A stretch of 64,000 nucleotides of DNA from Thermodesulfobacteriota bacterium. GTDB lineage: Bacteria; Desulfobacterota_D; UBA1144; Nemesobacterales; UBA2774. The stretch lies in NCBI GenBank assembly GCA_040754335.1, contig JBFMCV010000007.1, forward strand, positions 84,614-148,613, given 5' to 3'. The position numbers were made by a program, and so were the translations under genes. Below are positions 29,880 to 38,407 of the stretch, in pieces. Position 1 is the stretch's first letter. The number at the start of each line of letters is the position of its first letter. The notes below the pieces were generated by a model, which was not told where the DNA came from, did no database searches, and worked only from the letters and a program-made list of their open reading frames with translations.

Positions 29880-31529
29880 TCAACCTTTCTTGATATCTCT
29901 CAACAGAAGGTCGGCTGCCCTCAAACTCAGGGCTTCTATCGTGAGAGAGGGTGCTTCTCCTCCTCCTGACGTGGGGAAGACGCTGGCATCGGTAACTAAT
30001 AAATTGGGAATGCTATGGACTCTCAGGGAAGGATTTACGACAGAGGTCTCTCTATCTTCACCCATGCGGCACGTTCCGAAGACGTGGGTGGCCGAAAAGA
30101 AGTCATAGGAGGAGACCTCCTCGACTACGTCTCCGGCCCCGCTCGCTTTTAAAATCTCTTTCGACTTTTTTGAAATAAACTCCAGCGACTTTAATTCCGG
30201 CTCTCCCAGAAACGATTGAATCTGGGCGACCGGGGACCCGAACTGATCTTTTATCTTGGGGTCGAGCGTGACGAAGGTGTCGTTATTGGGGAAGAATTCG
30301 GCGATCCCGCCCACGCTGATTGCGTGTCCGAACCACTTCTCTATCTCCTTGACGTAATTTTCTCCCCAGCCTTCGAAATAACGGAGGGAATAGTTAACCG
30401 GCCCCAGCGCGCTGCCTGCGGTCGGGAATAACCTCAGTCCGCCGGGAAACCCCCTCTCCGGGTCGGGGTTGTTCCATTTCCAGATAATGCTGTCAATCGG
30501 TATGCCGCGATAGGAATCAAGCCTTTCGGGATGCATGGCTACGGCTTCGTAGAAAGTCGTCTCCATAAAATTCTTCCCGACAAGCCCGTTTCCTTTAATG
30601 TCGGAGTTCAAAAGGAGCCTGGGCGTCTCTACGGCTCCGCATGCGACCGCGATATAATCGCCTCCGACGAAATGCTCCTTTCCGCCCCTGTCATAGTAAA
30701 CCACCCCCACGGCTCTTTTTTTACCGAGCTTGTTGTCGATTTCTATTCGGGTAACGTAGACATTATCGATTATTTCGCAGGTGCCGGTCTTCTCTGCAAG
30801 CGGGATAAACGTAACGTCGACACTGCCCTTATCCTTCCTCGGGCAGCCCCAGACGCACCCGTTACAATAATTACAAGGGGGGGCATCGCGGTAAACCCCT
30901 GATAGTATGGCGACGGAATTCGGTATAAGGTCAATGCCCTGCTTCCGGCAAGCCTTCTCCACGATCTTGCTCGCATAACTCAGCTTGTGAGGTTTCAAGG
31001 GGTACGGCTTGCTCCTGGGCCGGCCGGGTATAGTATCGGGTCCGGCAACTCCCAGAATGCCCTCGGTTTCGGCGTAGTAGGGCTCGAGGTCTTTATACTC
31101 TATGGGCCAGTCCACGGCCACCCCGTAACGGCTCTTCATCCGGAACGCGTCCTCGTTAAGCCTGTGGGCCTCCCCCTGGTAGTGGAGGGTGGTCCCGCCG
31201 ATTCCGGAGATCTGATGGTACTTCAAATATCTCCTTTCCTTTGTGGGATTAAGCTTGCCTGAGGCCTTGTTCCATGACCGCAGATTCTCGTATTGCCCAT
31301 CGAGGGGCTGTTTTTTGCCGAACGTGTGCCTTATGTTCCTGATCTCGGGGAAACCTTTGGATTCCCAGTTATCCTCATCGAGCGCATAGCTCTTGTAGGG
31401 GTCGTAACGCGGGCCGGCTTCGAGCAGCAGTACATTCATGCCTTTCGACGCCAGCTTCCAGGCAAACGGCGCCCCGCCGGGGCCCGATCCGACCACCAGG
31501 CAATCGTATTTTTTCTTTATCGGAGGCAT
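29880..31529 (-). CDS. GMC family oxidoreductase (gluconate 2-dehydrogenase/FAD-glucose dehydrogenase alpha-subunit type)
   Basis: FAD-dependent sugar or alcohol dehydrogenase, 549 aa. FAD motif LVVGSGPGGAPFAWKL with LLLEAGPRYD. A cysteine cluster, CNYCNGCVWGC, lies where three-subunit FAD dehydrogenases bind a 3Fe-4S cluster. The catalytic His region THVFGTCRMG is present, but the second residue, usually Asn or His, reads Glu in GGGEAPSLTI. It has no signal peptide. The matching small subunit with a Tat signal is on the opposite strand at 32471, so export as a complex is likely. No cytochrome c subunit in the window. Substrate unknown. Confidence 0.87.
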   Translation of the reverse strand: MPPIKKKYDCLVVGSGPGGAPFAWKLASKGMNVLLLEAGPRYDPYKSYALDEDNWESKGFPEIRNIRHTFGKKQPLDGQYENLRSWNKASGKLNPTKERRYLKYHQISGIGGTTLHYQGEAHRLNEDAFRMKSRYGVAVDWPIEYKDLEPYYAETEGILGVAGPDTIPGRPRSKPYPLKPHKLSYASKIVEKACRKQGIDLIPNSVAILSGVYRDAPPCNYCNGCVWGCPRKDKGSVDVTFIPLAEKTGTCEIIDNVYVTRIEIDNKLGKKRAVGVVYYDRGGKEHFVGGDYIAVACGAVETPRLLLNSDIKGNGLVGKNFMETTFYEAVAMHPERLDSYRGIPIDSIIWKWNNPDPERGFPGGLRLFPTAGSALGPVNYSLRYFEGWGENYVKEIEKWFGHAISVGGIAEFFPNNDTFVTLDPKIKDQFGSPVAQIQSFLGEPELKSLEFISKKSKEILKASGAGDVVEEVSSYDFFSATHVFGTCRMGEDRETSVVNPSLRVHSIPNLLVTDASVFPTSGGGEAPSLTIEALSLRAADLLLRDIKKG

Positions 31530-31546
31530 CTCAGTGAGCGGTTGAT

Positions 31547-31590
31547 AATATAATGAAACTATTGCTTTATGTCAATTTATAAGTTATACA
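31547..31590. promoter_or_regulatory. Overlapping divergent promoters between GMC oxidoreductase and PpiC-like lipoprotein
   Basis: Minus strand: TTGACA (31570-31575), a 17-base spacer, TATATT (31547-31552). Plus strand: TTGCTT (31562-31567), a 17-base spacer, TATACA (31585-31590). The two core promoters overlap by 14 bases, so polymerase can occupy only one at a time. The minus transcript would have a leader of only about 11 bases. Confidence 0.55.
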
Positions 31591-31626
31591 TTTTGTTTAC
31601 CCGCCATTTTGAACAAGGAGCAAAGA

Positions 31627-32463
31627 ATGAAGATTTTGATACCTATCCTGCTGACAGCATTGCTTTTATCATCGGCTTGCGGCCAATCGGGAACTGAAAA
31701 GTCGCCTGAGGGCAAGACCGGCAACGCGGGGCAGGAACAGAATGGAAGCACTGAAGCCGCAAAGGCCAAACCCGAAAGGAACTCAAAAGTGGTCGCCCGC
31801 GTAAACGGGGTCCCGATCTACGAAGACGAGCTAAACGGCAGGCCCGTGGATTCGCTCATAACGGACGAAATCCTCTACCAGAAGGGGCTGAACGAGGGAC
31901 TGGACAAGAAATACGAGGACAGAATCAGGGAATACAGAATGAGCCTCGTGGTAATGGAAGTTAAGAACAAATTTACAGAGAGCCAGCCGCCGGAAGAGAA
32001 AATAACGGATGAAGACCTCCTCGAATACTACAATTCCGCAAAGGACACGGCTTACACCAGCATCCGCGCAGAGGAAATAAATTTTAAGGACGAAGGCCTG
32101 GGCGGTCAAATAATAAAAATGGCCAAGGAGGGGAAAAACCTCCAGGACATAGCGAAGGACCTGTCGGATGCGGAATCAGAGATGAAAGTTTCGGACCCGG
32201 GATACGATAAAAAGTATAACGCTTACTTCGACGTGAAAGAAGTCGGCTCCGTATCGAGCGTCATACGCAAACCGGACGGGACATACAGCGTACTCAAGAT
32301 ACTGGAAGTCAAAGTAATACCCTATGACAAGATCAAAAGTAAGATCGGGCACACCATAGAAGCCAGGCGGAAGGGAGCGGCTTTCAACAAATATGCCCGG
32401 GAAGTAGCGCAACAGGACGGATTCACGGTGGAAATAATAGACAGTACAAGCCATAATAACTGA
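31627..32463 (+). CDS. PpiC/SurA-like lipoprotein, putative peptidyl-prolyl isomerase
   Basis: 278 aa. I start at 31627 because AAGGAG lies 6 bases ahead and the result is a clean lipoprotein signal (ILLTALLLSSAC); a TTG at 31609 would precede the ribosome site. After a low-complexity linker come KVVARVNGVPIYEDEL and helical stretches typical of SurA/PrsA chaperone domains, then a degenerate parvulin-like region (VGSVSSVIRKPDGTYSVLKILE). The parvulin active-site pattern is weak, so it may be a chaperone only. 7 bases upstream of the Tat small subunit: a periplasmic folding helper for that oxidoreductase is a reasonable inference. Confidence 0.75.
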   Translation: MKILIPILLTALLLSSACGQSGTEKSPEGKTGNAGQEQNGSTEAAKAKPERNSKVVARVNGVPIYEDELNGRPVDSLITDEILYQKGLNEGLDKKYEDRIREYRMSLVVMEVKNKFTESQPPEEKITDEDLLEYYNSAKDTAYTSIRAEEINFKDEGLGGQIIKMAKEGKNLQDIAKDLSDAESEMKVSDPGYDKKYNAYFDVKEVGSVSSVIRKPDGTYSVLKILEVKVIPYDKIKSKIGHTIEARRKGAAFNKYAREVAQQDGFTVEIIDSTSHNN

Positions 32464-32470
32464 AACGGAT

Positions 32471-33010
32471 ATGAAAAGCTCAAGAAGAAAATTCTTAAAG
32501 ACGGTAGCCGCGGGAGTGATAGGAGGGGAGATAATATCGGGGGCCGCACCAGCAGTCTTCGCTAAAACCGAGCCGTATGCCGATGGGTTCGAAGTCCAAA
32601 AGGGCTTCAAGGTATTCAACGAAACTACGCAGAAAAATATGATGAAGCTCGCCGAGATCATCATACCGGGATGCGGAAACATCGGGATGAAAGACAAGCT
32701 TATGCGGTACCTCTACAGCAGCAAGGGCACGGCCAGTTTTTTCGATGCCGGGTTTTGGAACCTGGACGCCGTCAGCAGGAAATATCTCAAGGTCCCGTTC
32801 TACGAGCTCGAAAAGAAGAAAGATATCGACGCCATCCTCAAACGTACAAGAGCCGTCAACAGGGGGTTCTTCGACAGCTTCAGAAAGATTGTCGTTCAGT
32901 TCTACTATTCAGACCCGAGGGTATGGAAGACACTCTCATACGACGGGCCCCCGCAGCCAAGGGGTTTCATGGACTACTCGGAACCTCCCAAGCCGGCAAA
33001 AAAAGGATAG
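32471..33010 (+). CDS. Gluconate 2-dehydrogenase subunit 3 family protein with Tat signal
   Basis: 179 aa. The N-terminus is a twin-arginine signal (SRRKFLKTVAAG followed by a hydrophobic stretch to VFA). The rest matches the small gamma subunit of gluconate, glucose and fructose dehydrogenases (MMKLAEIIIPG, SFRKIVVQFYYSDPRVWKTLSYDGPP). In this family the folded GMC subunit rides through the Tat system on the small subunit's signal. The GMC partner is encoded divergently at 29880-31529, an unusual split arrangement. Confidence 0.85.
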   Translation: MKSSRRKFLKTVAAGVIGGEIISGAAPAVFAKTEPYADGFEVQKGFKVFNETTQKNMMKLAEIIIPGCGNIGMKDKLMRYLYSSKGTASFFDAGFWNLDAVSRKYLKVPFYELEKKKDIDAILKRTRAVNRGFFDSFRKIVVQFYYSDPRVWKTLSYDGPPQPRGFMDYSEPPKPAKKG

Positions 33011-33037
33011 GCCTGTCATTCCGGGCGGGCCGACCGC

Positions 33038-34177
33038 TCAGAATTCACGGGATGAGACAAGCCCGAGCGTTTCTTCGATAACGTCCTGTATACGCATTAT
33101 TTTTTCTATCTCCATGACGCGCCCTCTCCGCGCTCTTGTCTTCGGATTCGCGGAAACAATGGAGCAGCAGTCCTTATATGGCTCTATGGATAATCCATAA
33201 GTGCCTATTCTCTTGGCATAATCCACAATCTCTTGCTTATCGTATGCAATAAGCGGCTGGAAGACCGGCAGCGAAACAGCCTCCCTCACAAGAGCCATAT
33301 TCTCGATAGTTTGCGACGCGACCTGGCCCAGGCTGTCTCCCGTCACAAGGGCCATACAACCGTTCTCTTGCGCTATCCTTTCGGACACCCTCACCATAAA
33401 CCTTCTGAACAGAACGAGCTCATATCCAGTGACGTCGGCCGCTTTCAGGAGAGAGGATTCAAACGGGTAATAGGGCACGAGAAATACACGCGTGCCGAGC
33501 TGGAATTCGTTCAGTCGTCCGAATATTCCATTCATCTTTGTACGCTCCACATAGCCGTTATCGGCGTAGACATGGAAATGAACGAGGTCGACCCTGCACC
33601 CCCTCTTCATCATCAGATATGAGGAGACAGGCGAATCTATGCCGCCGGATATGAGAGATAGAACACGGCCGCTCACGCCCGTCGGGAACCCTCTCAGCCC
33701 TTCCTTTTTCTCAAAGAATATATATGTCTTGCCGGAGACCTCGATAAATACCTTCATTTCCGGATCTCGGAGGTTGGCTTTCAAACCATACTTTCGAGTG
33801 ATCGCGTCGCCTGTGAGCCTCGCGACCTCCATCGACGTATACGGGAATTTCTTATCGGGCCTCCGCGCAAAAACACCGAAGCTTACAGGACCTCCCGCCA
33901 GCCTGCCGCCCACCTCATCCGTTACGATATCCGTGATTTCGTCGATCCGGCTATCCGCTACGAGGGCCTCGGCATACCAGGAGATACCCGGCACTTTATC
34001 GAGCAGCAGAGGATCGCCGCCCTCCATAACAAAATAGCCCCTGTGCCTGCTGATTACGCCGCCCGCTATACTTTCGATATTGTCCTTTAGCTTCAATTCG
34101 AAATCCGCCCTGTTCCTGCCCTTAAGGGACAATTCGCCGTAATGTATCAAGACGCATTTATTCTTCTTCATCGGCAT
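33038..34177 (-). CDS. thiI: tRNA 4-thiouridine synthase
   Basis: Adenylates U8 of tRNA and transfers persulfide sulfur to make 4-thiouridine; can also supply sulfur to thiamine. 379 aa: N-terminal ferredoxin-like and THUMP domains (IHYGELSLKGRNRADFE), then the ATP-pyrophosphatase loop LISGGIDSPV near residue 176 and TGDSLGQVASQTIENM. It ends with the core; the C-terminal rhodanese domain of E. coli ThiI is absent, as in many bacteria. I choose ATG 34177 because upstream residues have no similarity to the family start. Ends 28 bases from the convergent small-subunit gene. Confidence 0.92.
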   Translation of the reverse strand: MPMKKNKCVLIHYGELSLKGRNRADFELKLKDNIESIAGGVISRHRGYFVMEGGDPLLLDKVPGISWYAEALVADSRIDEITDIVTDEVGGRLAGGPVSFGVFARRPDKKFPYTSMEVARLTGDAITRKYGLKANLRDPEMKVFIEVSGKTYIFFEKKEGLRGFPTGVSGRVLSLISGGIDSPVSSYLMMKRGCRVDLVHFHVYADNGYVERTKMNGIFGRLNEFQLGTRVFLVPYYPFESSLLKAADVTGYELVLFRRFMVRVSERIAQENGCMALVTGDSLGQVASQTIENMALVREAVSLPVFQPLIAYDKQEIVDYAKRIGTYGLSIEPYKDCCSIVSANPKTRARRGRVMEIEKIMRIQDVIEETLGLVSSREF

Positions 34178-34929
34178 ACATGATACATGAGGAAGGATGC
34201 GGGATACAGTGTGCGGGATTGAGGATTTAAAGAAATGGATTCCCGATAAAGACACCAAGGAATGACGATTTAAAAGACGAGATTGCCGCGGTCGCAGTAT
34301 TCATCAGGTATCGAGCATAGATAACTTGCTTCATTGCAATCAACCAGGGGCAACCGGTTCTTACGCACGCTCAGAACCGTTCCTCGCAAAGACAGACAAC
34401 TACAAATCCTCCCTAACCCTCCTTTGCCAAAGGAGGGAATTAACTGCAAAGGATGAGACTGCCGCGGCTCCTGCACATGAGGTATCTGCTAGGGAAGACC
34501 CGTTCATGCTTCGACCCTTCGACTTTGCTCAGGACAGGCGTGCAGATTAGCATTATCCTGTCTTCAGTGTTTGGCGAAATGTAAGAAGTGACAGAAGAAT
34601 CGGATATAAGCGCAGATTCTGCGCCTCAGCACGAACGGGTTTGTTGGTTGCAGTATTAAGCAGAGGATACGCGGAGGGATCGTATATGAGCGCAGGTTCC
34701 GCGCCTCAGTGCGAACGGGTATGGTTGAATTAGTGAATGAAAAGTAACACCCCCCACCCTTAACCCTCCCCCCTTAAGGGGGAGGGAAGTGAAAAGAAAG
34801 GCAAGATTGCCGCGGTCGCCTTGCTCCCTCGCAAAGACAGATCAGATGACAGAAATGATAAAGAAAAATCCCCCTAAATCCCCCTTTAGAAAGGGGGAAA
34901 AGGTAAAACGACAGGCTGTAAGAGATAGT
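34178..34929. repeat. Dense cluster of hairpins and dispersed repeats
   Basis: 750 bases without a gene. It contains three copies of a GATTGCCGCGG-like element (34279, about 34449, 34806), each near CTCGCAAAGACAG; C/G-tract hairpins at 34418-34440, 34760-34787 and 34864-34902 (CCCCCTTT against AAAGGGGG); the TTCGAC/CTCAGGAC element at 34509; and a 100-base unit at 34625-34735 nearly identical to 9984-10090, preceded by a partial tandem copy (GCGCAGATTCTGCGC). No transposase or inverted terminal repeats of an insertion sequence. Confidence 0.7.
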
Positions 34930-34970
34930 AAAAAAAAAGCCGGGAGAATCAGTTTCCTGACTCTCCCGGC
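34930..34970 (-). terminator. Rho-independent terminator of the secreted-protein genes
   Basis: Minus strand: 9-bp stem (GCCGGGAGA/TCTCCCGGC, 34939-34947 with 34962-34970) extended by TCAG/CTGA and capped with a GAAA tetraloop, followed by a run of nine T. A second GC-rich hairpin (34994-35024) lies between it and the stop codon at 35037. Confidence 0.85.
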
Positions 34971-35036
34971 GTTAAGCTGTTTCAGAATTAAAGCAGGGGG
35001 GCGGACGTAAAGCCCGCCTCCCCGCAGTTTGAATCC

Positions 35037-37064
35037 TTATTTCTTTCTTCTTCTTACTGCCCTTACACCGAAGGCGAAGGCCACCGGTACAAGCGGAATC
35101 AGCACGTTGGCAAACGCTGTTCCGAGCTGAACCGGGCTGGCCGCGATCGCGCAGCTTCCACCACCACCGCCATCAGACGGCGGAACAGACGTCGGCGGAG
35201 GAGGCGTAATCGTCGTCGGCGGGGTGCTCGTCGGCGGAGTCGTTACAGGCGAAGGCGAGAACTCGTCGCTTATCGGCACATCGGCGTCTATACCGAGCCT
35301 GATGAAGCAGACCAGAACGTCGCCGCAGCTCTGGAAGTCTTCGAAGTCATCGAAGATTCCGATCTCAGCCGTTACCAACGCACCGAGCGTCCTGTAATTC
35401 GGGAGATACTCGTCGGCGAAGTTAATCATTATCGCATCGCCGCCCACACCGTCGTCACCAACCGTGTTAAACTGGCCGGCAAACTGGGTCGGGAGGAAAT
35501 CGGTAAGGAACGCATTGAAATCGCCAGTGAGCGTCCCGTCGCAGAATATCGCGTCGATTATCGTCTCGACGTTCCTGAAGTTATCAACCAGGGCGCCAGT
35601 CGTCGCGCGTGTTACATTGCTCGGATTCGTCTCACAAAGCCCGTCCTTTTGCGCGGTTATGTACTGAACCACATAGCGGTCTCCATTCGCAGGCGAGTTA
35701 AGGGTATCCGAAACGAAAGGCCCTGTACCGCCCTGGAACTCGAACGCTCCGATCGCATAGGTGAGGTTATCGTTCCCCAATATCTGACAAGAGCCGAACC
35801 CGAGAATGTTACCAACGTTGGCCGTTGTATTCTGCTGATAGCAGTTACAGTCCACAGCAACCGGAGGACCAGGAATCGTAGCGAATGTCGGCTCTACGTC
35901 GAGAACACAGACCGCAGCGTAGTTTTCACAAGTGGAGAAAAGAATGTCTTCAGGAGCGAGGAACGTGAGGTCATACTGAACAATACCCGTGTTCGTCGGT
36001 CCAGGCGGAAGGCTCGGAGTGCTTAACGGATCGAAGATGTTGCTTTCGACGATCGTGACGTTGGTGTCAACCGGCCCGACACCGATCAGGTTCTGGGCAG
36101 AGGCACCGAGAGAAGCAGATAACTGACTCGCAAACGATCCGATAGGAGAGTTCAGGCCATAGTATCCCGTGGGAACCGTGGCGTCCGAAAGGATGAACGA
36201 CATAAAGGTATCGGCGTCCGGATCGTCACAGTCAGGTCCCTGACAAGCAGGAGGATTGATATTCGGCTGAATCCCCTGAGCTGTTATCACGCCAGAGGCT
36301 CCACCCTGCTGCTGTTCCCAGGGCGGGAGTGATCCGTCCTGGAAGCTGCCGTTGAGAATGAGGTTGAGGTCCACAGGGAACTCTTCGTCGAAACATACGG
36401 CCCACCTGTGATTGGCGTTAAAGCCGTAGGAATAATCTATATCATCGATCACCTGTATCGTCGCCGCAAGGCCGTTGTGCTCTATAGCAACGTCAGGCGA
36501 AGGACACTCGTCGACCGCAGTAATGGTCAGGAAACCTTCATGACCCTGCAGAACGTTGTCGTCGGGCGTATCGCCGATGTTCGTAATCAGGTCGCCGAAA
36601 TCATACACATGGGTATCTGCCGGGGTGTAAAAATCGCAGAAGTTCCTGATCTCGACGCAGTTCTCGTCCAGTATGCGCACATGCACCCACGTCGGGAAAT
36701 CCGCGTTCGTCAGCTGAACGAACGTGTTCCTTCCGCCCTTCTGGGTCCACCAGGTTACGGCCTGCGAACCCGTTTCATTTGTGGGCGTCGGCTGATCAAA
36801 GTTCGTGAAATCCACATGCTGCCAATCCATACCGCCCACCGCAGCACCGCCTATGCCCTCAACGGTACCTATCAGGGCACCAGAAAAATTGATGGGCGTA
36901 ACAGGCGTAATATCCTCAGTCTTGAGCCATCCGGTAGGTACTTCAACGAATGGACAGAACTGAGCGTTCTCTCCAGCCTGCCCCTTAGCCTGGTTCTGGA
37001 AACTGAACCCCAAGAGGACAAGCAATACTACAGCGATCAGTGAAAACCTTAACTTGCTTATCAT
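35037..37064 (-). CDS. Secreted protein with Pro/Thr-rich stalk and Cys-containing C-terminal sorting signal
   Basis: 675 aa, not a known family. A Sec signal peptide ends at QAKGQA. Residues about 100-240 share a domain with the next protein (GGRNTFVQLTN, DTHVYDFGDL, NANHRWAV). The middle is Cys-, Asp- and Gly-rich. The C-terminus has a stalk (TTPPTSTPPTTITPPPP), GGGGGSC, a hydrophobic helix and RRRKK: a tripartite anchor resembling MYXO/JDVT-CTERM signals that contain an invariant Cys and are processed by CPBP-type proteases. AAGGAGG sits 7 bases before the ATG. The Thr-rich stalk is a plausible O-glycosylation target. Surface-exposed product inferred; function unknown. Confidence 0.75.
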   Translation of the reverse strand: MISKLRFSLIAVVLLVLLGFSFQNQAKGQAGENAQFCPFVEVPTGWLKTEDITPVTPINFSGALIGTVEGIGGAAVGGMDWQHVDFTNFDQPTPTNETGSQAVTWWTQKGGRNTFVQLTNADFPTWVHVRILDENCVEIRNFCDFYTPADTHVYDFGDLITNIGDTPDDNVLQGHEGFLTITAVDECPSPDVAIEHNGLAATIQVIDDIDYSYGFNANHRWAVCFDEEFPVDLNLILNGSFQDGSLPPWEQQQGGASGVITAQGIQPNINPPACQGPDCDDPDADTFMSFILSDATVPTGYYGLNSPIGSFASQLSASLGASAQNLIGVGPVDTNVTIVESNIFDPLSTPSLPPGPTNTGIVQYDLTFLAPEDILFSTCENYAAVCVLDVEPTFATIPGPPVAVDCNCYQQNTTANVGNILGFGSCQILGNDNLTYAIGAFEFQGGTGPFVSDTLNSPANGDRYVVQYITAQKDGLCETNPSNVTRATTGALVDNFRNVETIIDAIFCDGTLTGDFNAFLTDFLPTQFAGQFNTVGDDGVGGDAIMINFADEYLPNYRTLGALVTAEIGIFDDFEDFQSCGDVLVCFIRLGIDADVPISDEFSPSPVTTPPTSTPPTTITPPPPTSVPPSDGGGGGSCAIAASPVQLGTAFANVLIPLVPVAFAFGVRAVRRRKK

Positions 37065-37131
37065 TTATTTATCCTCCTTTTTTAAATTTGTTATGCATCC
37101 GATGTTCATCGTTATTCACCTTGCTCCGGTA

Positions 37132-38109
37132 TTACTCTTCGACAGCAACAGCTTCCGTAAACACGCTGAACGACATCCAGGAATCCATCGAGCCGGTGCC
37201 GTTTCCGTTGTTAATACCGAGGAAGCCGACAAAGAACGGCTCAGATGGGCACTCGGTAGGATCGAGATCCGCTTCGAAACATACGAAATTTATGAACGGA
37301 AGGAAGAGCCATCCGGAGTCCACGGCGCCGATAACCGGGCCGTCGAGCTTATTGGTGTTGCATATTCTATCAAAACCCTGAGAGTTCGGAATAGAGTTGT
37401 CAATACCGTAGTTGATGGTCGTGTCGTCACAGGTGAATACAACCGGGCTGCATGACGTGGGGATCTCGTTATCGTCCAATATAAAGTTCTGAGGATCGAA
37501 AGGATCTCCGAACAATGTACCGATCAGCGGCGAAGCGAAAACCTGATCGAAACCGAGATCGACATAGGTGATACCTACAACGTCGGAGAATTCGTTCCCG
37601 TTCACATCGTTGAAGTTGAGAATCTTGAACCCTTCGAAGAAGGCCAGCGGATCCTCGCTCCAGGCAGCGTTCGTCCTGTACTCGTAATCGCCGTCGTTGT
37701 CGAGTATCCTGAACATCCCTATCAGAGAAAACTCGGGACCGGACGTCAGGGATATGGCCACGAAGCCGTGGGTATCTACCAGGTTGCTGGCAATACCGGC
37801 CGGGAGATCCGACATGTCGTAGACGTCTGTATCGCCCGGGGTCAGGCAATCAAAGAAGTCCAACTCTTCGCATGCGAGGGTGGCATTGAATATCTGGACA
37901 TGCACACAAACCTCTTCGTCAGAAGTGTTGGTGAGCTGTATGAAAGTGTCCCTACCGACCTCGTCATAATAATAGATGAGCCTGTTGGCGCCCGTGTCGG
38001 TCTGGTCTATGGGCTCAATATCGAACCCAGCTTTTGCCTGCATCGGTATTACTAAAAGAAAAGCAAGCACTAATAAGTACTTAATTTTGGATATACTATC
38101 CTGTAGCAT
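37132..38109 (-). CDS. Secreted protein paralogous to the N-terminal domain of its neighbour
   Basis: 325 aa with a signal peptide (YLLVLAFLLVIPMQAKA). The mature part has GRDTFIQLTNTSDEEVCVHV, DTDVYDMSDLPAG and NAAWSEDPLAF, matching the domain of the 35037 protein, plus scattered cysteines suggesting disulfides. It lacks the stalk and the anchor. Two starts have strong ribosome sites: 38109 (AAGGAGG, 9 bases) and 38157 (AAGGAGG, 6 bases; adds a 16-residue polar leader). I report the shorter. Co-transcribed with the 675-aa gene (67-base gap) from tandem promoters. No known family recognised. Confidence 0.75.
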   Translation of the reverse strand: MLQDSISKIKYLLVLAFLLVIPMQAKAGFDIEPIDQTDTGANRLIYYYDEVGRDTFIQLTNTSDEEVCVHVQIFNATLACEELDFFDCLTPGDTDVYDMSDLPAGIASNLVDTHGFVAISLTSGPEFSLIGMFRILDNDGDYEYRTNAAWSEDPLAFFEGFKILNFNDVNGNEFSDVVGITYVDLGFDQVFASPLIGTLFGDPFDPQNFILDDNEIPTSCSPVVFTCDDTTINYGIDNSIPNSQGFDRICNTNKLDGPVIGAVDSGWLFLPFINFVCFEADLDPTECPSEPFFVGFLGINNGNGTGSMDSWMSFSVFTEAVAVEE

Positions 38110-38213
38110 TGAACCTTTCCTCCTTGTTTTGGTATTGTTAATCGAATTTCCAGTCATAAACATCCTCCTTCTTAATTTTCAAAATGGCAAAAAATGTACG
38201 GGAATTGGTTTAT

Positions 38214-38351
38214 TCAGGCAACCTCCATCTCCTTACTACAAACAAATACCCGAGAAAACTCACAACTGCTCAGAATTACAACATAGAATGAAGTCGTTGT
38301 CAAGTCTTTTTCTCCAGCACAAATATGAACATCCCGGAGACATGACACCAT
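38214..38351 (-). CDS. Possible small leader ORF, 45 aa
   Basis: ATG at 38351 lies 7 bases after AGGAGG and about 20 bases downstream of promoter P1. It encodes 45 residues with four cysteines (begins MVSCLRDVHIC, ends KEMEVA) and stops just before the secreted-protein gene. Promoter P2 lies inside it. No similarity recognised. The strong ribosome site argues for translation; short length and overlap with P2 argue for chance. Confidence 0.25.
   Translation of the reverse strand: MVSCLRDVHICAGEKDLTTTSFYVVILSSCEFSRVFVCSKEMEVA
38275..38303 (-). promoter_or_regulatory. Proximal promoter P2 of the secreted-protein operon
   Basis: Minus strand TTGACA (38298-38303), a 17-base spacer, TGTAAT (38275-38280). 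Hexamers and spacing are identical to P1, about 104 bases upstream. Confidence 0.6.
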
Positions 38352-38378
38352 ACTCCTTCCTCCTTTAAAATTAAAGCA

Positions 38379-38407
38379 ATTACATCACAAATTATACCCC
38401 TTGTCAA
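38379..38407 (-). promoter_or_regulatory. Distal promoter P1 of the secreted-protein operon
   Basis: Minus strand TTGACA (38402-38407), a 17-base spacer, TGTAAT (38379-38384). The spacer itself contains TATAAT. Two near-consensus promoters in tandem suggest high or doubly controlled expression. Confidence 0.6.

Noticed and set aside
34178..34930. Insertion sequence or CRISPR array at the repeat cluster
   Set aside because: Repeats are unequal in size and spacing, have no unique spacers of constant length, and no transposase or cas gene is nearby.
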